The notes under the pieces: generated by a model | Databases searched by the model: none | The model's input: the letters and a program-made list of their open reading frames with translations, nothing else | What the model was told of the DNA's origin: nothing | Translations under genes and position numbers: made by a program | Assembly (NCBI GenBank): GCA_003645495.1 | Contig: QNFK01000050.1 | Coordinates: 1 to 8,803, forward strand | DNA length: 8,803 bases | Reading direction: 5' to 3' | Source of the DNA: Gammaproteobacteria bacterium | GTDB taxonomy: Bacteria; Pseudomonadota; Gammaproteobacteria; Steroidobacterales; Woeseiaceae | Shown: positions 6,746-8,803 of the stretch, one piece after another | Layout of the letters: each line of letters opens with the position of its first letter | Numbering within the stretch: the stretch's first letter is position 1

Positions 6746-6776
6746 CCCCTTCTCCAACCCACTGCCGAGACAACCC

Positions 6777-7262
6777 GTGATAACCATAACAACCACCCAT
6801 GGCGACATCGTAGTCGAGCTTTTTGAAGAAGCCGCACCACTCTCCTGTGAAAACTTTCGTCAATACGTGGCGGACGGCCATTTCACAGAAACAATTTTTC
6901 ATCGTGTAATGCCAAATTTCATGATCCAGTGTGGCGGCATGAATGCTGACATGTCGGAAAAAGAGACACGCGCACCGATCAAGAATGAAGCCGACAACGG
7001 TGAGAAAAATGTTCGCGGCACGCTCGCAATGGCACGGACCGGAGTAGTCGACAGTGCAACTTCGCAGTTTTTTATTAACCTGAACGACAATACGTTTCTC
7101 GATCATGGTGGTCGCGACTTCGGTTATGCGGTTTTTGGTCGCGTGACAGATGGCATGGACGTCGTTGATGCCATAGCTGCAGTGGCTACTGGCAACAGCG
7201 GCGGTCACCAGGATGTACCGCTCGAGCCTGTCTTAATCAACGAAGTTCGCAACGAGGACTGA
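6777..7262 (+). CDS. ppiB: Cyclophilin-type peptidyl-prolyl cis-trans isomerase
   Basis: This enzyme catalyses cis-trans isomerisation of peptide bonds before proline and helps proteins fold. From GTG 6777 it is 161 aa with no signal peptide, so it should be cytoplasmic, like E. coli PpiB (164 aa). The first 50 residues align with PpiB without gaps, placing HGDIVVELF at 8-16 and catalytic Arg43 in FHRVMPNFMIQ (41-51). Later motifs are PIKNEADNG, RGTLAMART (80-88), SATSQFFINL (93-102), DGMDVVDAI and HQDVP (144-148). The frame is open upstream to TTG 6735, but those 14 codons overlap the predicted promoter and lack family similarity. Residue 52 is Cys where E. coli has Gly in FMIQGGG; this is next to, not part of, the catalytic set. 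Only a weak GAGA (6767-6770) serves as ribosome binding site. moeB follows after 7 bases, indicating an operon. Confidence 0.95.
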   Translation: MITITTTHGDIVVELFEEAAPLSCENFRQYVADGHFTETIFHRVMPNFMIQCGGMNADMSEKETRAPIKNEADNGEKNVRGTLAMARTGVVDSATSQFFINLNDNTFLDHGGRDFGYAVFGRVTDGMDVVDAIAAVATGNSGGHQDVPLEPVLINEVRNED

Positions 7263-7269
7263 AGCACTC

Positions 7270-8022
7270 TTGTCGGAGACCGGGCAAAAAATCGAGCGCG
7301 CAGCGCGGCATCACGCATTGCCGCAAATCGGCACGGCTGGACAGGCGCGGATCGAATCTGCGACGGCGCTGCTTATCGGCCTTGGCGGAATCGGCTGTGC
7401 GGCGGCCAGCTACCTGGCCAGTAGCGGCGTCGGTCAGATACTGCTTTGTGATTTCGATACCGTGGATGAGACCAACCTCGGTCGGCAAACACTTTATGGC
7501 CCGGCAGATGTTGGCAAGCTAAAAGTAGCACGCGCAGCATCCAGGCTGGCGGAGATGAATCCGGATGTTCGCCTGACCGAAATTCCGGATCGATTGAGTG
7601 ATGACGCACTCGCAGAGGCCGTCGCCCGTGCAGATGTCGTGCTCGATGGATGTGACAATTTCGCGACCCGTTTTCAGGTGAACGATGCCTGTGTAAACGA
7701 AAAACGCGTACTCGTTTCCGGCGCAGCAATTCGTTTCGAAGGGCAGCTCGCCGTGTTCGGTCCCGACTATGAACAGTCAGCGTGTTATCGCTGCCTCTAT
7801 CAGGATGCGGATGAGTCACTGGATAATTGCAGCGGCAACGGCGTGCTCGCGGCCGTGCCGGGTGTCATTGGTACGATGATGGCGGTGGAAGCACTGAAAG
7901 TTCTGTCCGGCATACCGACCGGGTCACCGGCATTAAACCTGTACGATGCCATGACGGGTGATTGGCAAAAAGTTCGTATCAAAAAGCGCGAGAGTTGTCC
8001 GGCTTGCCAACCCGTTGGTTAA
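7270..8022 (+). CDS. moeB: MoeB/ThiF-family sulfur-carrier adenylyltransferase
   Basis: The family uses ATP to adenylate the C-terminal glycine of a ubiquitin-like sulfur carrier (MoaD for MoeB, ThiS for ThiF) so that it can be thiolated. At 250 aa it matches E. coli MoeB (249 aa). Visible sites are RHHALPQIG near the N-terminus, the nucleotide loop GLGGIG (37-42), DFDTVDETNLGRQ (61-73) with the Asn and Arg that contact ATP, Lys85, the catalytic Asp129 in GCDNFATRF, zinc ligands CYRC (172-175) and CPAC (243-246), and NCSGNGVLAAVPGVIG (186-201). There is no C-terminal rhodanese domain. The MoeB call rests on synteny (prmC-moeB in Pseudomonas); ThiF or HesA roles remain possible because no moaD or thiS lies nearby. 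The start is TTG with GAGGA (7254-7258) 11 bases upstream, and no ATG offers itself before the nucleotide loop. Confidence 0.88.
   Translation: MSETGQKIERAARHHALPQIGTAGQARIESATALLIGLGGIGCAAASYLASSGVGQILLCDFDTVDETNLGRQTLYGPADVGKLKVARAASRLAEMNPDVRLTEIPDRLSDDALAEAVARADVVLDGCDNFATRFQVNDACVNEKRVLVSGAAIRFEGQLAVFGPDYEQSACYRCLYQDADESLDNCSGNGVLAAVPGVIGTMMAVEALKVLSGIPTGSPALNLYDAMTGDWQKVRIKKRESCPACQPVG
8019..8022. other. TTAA shared by two convergent stop codons
   Basis: moeB ends with TAA at 8020-8022 and the leftward transporter ends with TAA at 8019-8021, so the palindrome TTAA supplies both stops and the genes overlap by 3 bases. There is no room for a terminator between them, so each transcript must run into the other gene. 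Confidence 0.9.
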
Positions 8023-8803
8023 TGTCGAGTTACCAGCCGCAAGCAAACAGTCATCAGCGCTGCGACAACTACGTAAACAATGATCGCGGCGAGTAGAACA
8101 CCAGCATAACCCTGCCCACCCACAAGCATTGCCGCCACTGCGGGCCCAAGCGCGCCGCCACCTGAAGTAAAGAATCCGCCCGCGACAACAACGCTGCCAC
8201 CGGGGTCAAGCCGCGCTTCCACCGACTGGAAATACGGCAAACCAAATGCCCAGGCAATACCTAGTGCGCACATTGCGAGCGTGTAGCTACCCTGTCCGGT
8301 AGAAAATATGAGCAGAACCAGTGCTGCGATTGACAAAAGCAACGCCGCCATTATCGGCAACAAATCACAGCATCGATTGCCAAGCCAGACCACACCGAAT
8401 GCTGCTGGCATGCCTACGACCGTCGCAATACCCAGTATCTCTCCGACTCGATGATCGGCCAGTCCGAAGCTGACACCAATGCGTTCCGCGTAGGTGAAAT
8501 GCATGGTGTTTGCGGCTTCATACAAACCGATGCCCAGCATTGCCAGGATTGCAGCAGGTCTTAACAGCATATGGATTTCGATCACAGGATCTGAACTCTC
8601 TACCGCTGGCCCGCGTGTAAGTACAGACTTGAACAATGGCATGGCAAGCACCGCCGCCGCGGCAAGAATCAGATACATGCCAATAACACCGATATCTGCC
8701 AGCACCAGCGGCAATACATAGAGGCCGACGGCGCTTAGCGCGAACTGAAATACCGAACATACGCCGTAGCCGCGTTCCGGCATGTCGGACGCAGCAATCG
8801 TCG
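8019..8803 (-). CDS. Major facilitator superfamily transporter, C-terminal part (5' end outside window)
   Basis: A leftward frame is open from the right window edge to a TAA at 8019-8021, giving about 261 codons with no stop. Eight hydrophobic segments are visible: two (around residues 16-55, counted from the edge), then, after a polar loop with RGPAVESSDPVIE, six more ending in YAGVLLAAIIVYVVVAALM. This fits transmembrane helices 5-12 of a 12-helix MFS permease with the usual central cytoplasmic loop. MPERGYGVCSVFQFALSAVG at 8783 resembles an internal (D)xPERxxG loop before helix 5, so the Met there is unlikely to be the start. Motifs such as TMHFTYAERIG and GLPYFQSVEARLDPGG give no substrate I recognise. 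The stop codon overlaps that of moeB. Confidence 0.8.
   Translation of the reverse strand, partial: TIAASDMPERGYGVCSVFQFALSAVGLYVLPLVLADIGVIGMYLILAAAAVLAMPLFKSVLTRGPAVESSDPVIEIHMLLRPAAILAMLGIGLYEAANTMHFTYAERIGVSFGLADHRVGEILGIATVVGMPAAFGVVWLGNRCCDLLPIMAALLLSIAALVLLIFSTGQGSYTLAMCALGIAWAFGLPYFQSVEARLDPGGSVVVAGGFFTSGGGALGPAVAAMLVGGQGYAGVLLAAIIVYVVVAALMTVCLRLVTRH

Larger units (their letters stand above)
6585..6776. other. 192-base gap between prmC and ppiB
   Basis: The gap contains REP-like units 3 and 4, the nested 8-base inverted repeat between them, and a TATAAT box at 6740. It appears to be a transcription boundary: structure that could end or protect the prmC message, then a fresh promoter for ppiB-moeB. 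I see no coding sequence in it; a short leftward open frame over it (6626-6808) has no recognisable product. Confidence 0.5.

Noticed and set aside
6735..6776. TTG start for ppiB giving a 175-aa protein.
   Set aside because: The start lies upstream of the TATAAT box, and the GTG at 6777 reproduces the E. coli PpiB numbering exactly.

Overview
The window reads as a chromosomal housekeeping segment from a gammaproteobacterium of moderate GC content. The order TPR protein (divergent) - hemA - prfA - prmC - moeB is the arrangement I know from Pseudomonas and relatives, and lengths and motifs match E. coli proteins closely: HemA 418 aa, RF1 360 aa, and PpiB and MoeB aligning residue for residue at their key sites. 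The genus cannot be named from sequence alone. A marine or soil lineage outside the Enterobacterales is plausible.

Layout. Positions 1-1699 hold a leftward TPR-repeat exported protein (LbcA-like by synteny), cut by the window edge. A short divergent promoter region follows. hemA (1806-3062) and prfA (3066-4148) are a tight two-gene unit. An inverted pair of REP-like repeats (4161-4277) separates prfA from a leftward cystathionine beta-synthase-type gene (4327-5688), which lies where prmC would normally directly follow prfA. prmC (about 5745-6584) diverges from it and is followed by a second inverted REP-like pair (6591-6716). A TATAAT box then precedes a ppiB-moeB pair (6777-7262, 7270-8022). 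moeB collides with a leftward major-facilitator transporter (8019 to the right edge), and the two stop codons overlap in one TTAA.

How the genes work together. HemA makes the first committed tetrapyrrole precursor from glutamyl-tRNA. RF1 ends translation at UAA/UAG, and PrmC methylates the glutamine of the RF1 GGQ motif, so enzyme and substrate are both encoded here. PpiB is a cytoplasmic proline isomerase. MoeB activates a sulfur-carrier protein for molybdopterin synthesis (a ThiF-like role is possible). The CBS-type enzyme handles homocysteine and serine sulfur chemistry.

No novel defence, mobile or biosynthetic system is visible. The items most worth a second look are the GTAG/GTTG-headed REP-like repeats (one split by an extra loop), the reversed cbs gene that interrupts prfA-prmC and whose likely promoter overlaps the prmC start, an unusual residue in the HemA nucleotide-binding motif, and an LbcA-like protein with no lipobox.
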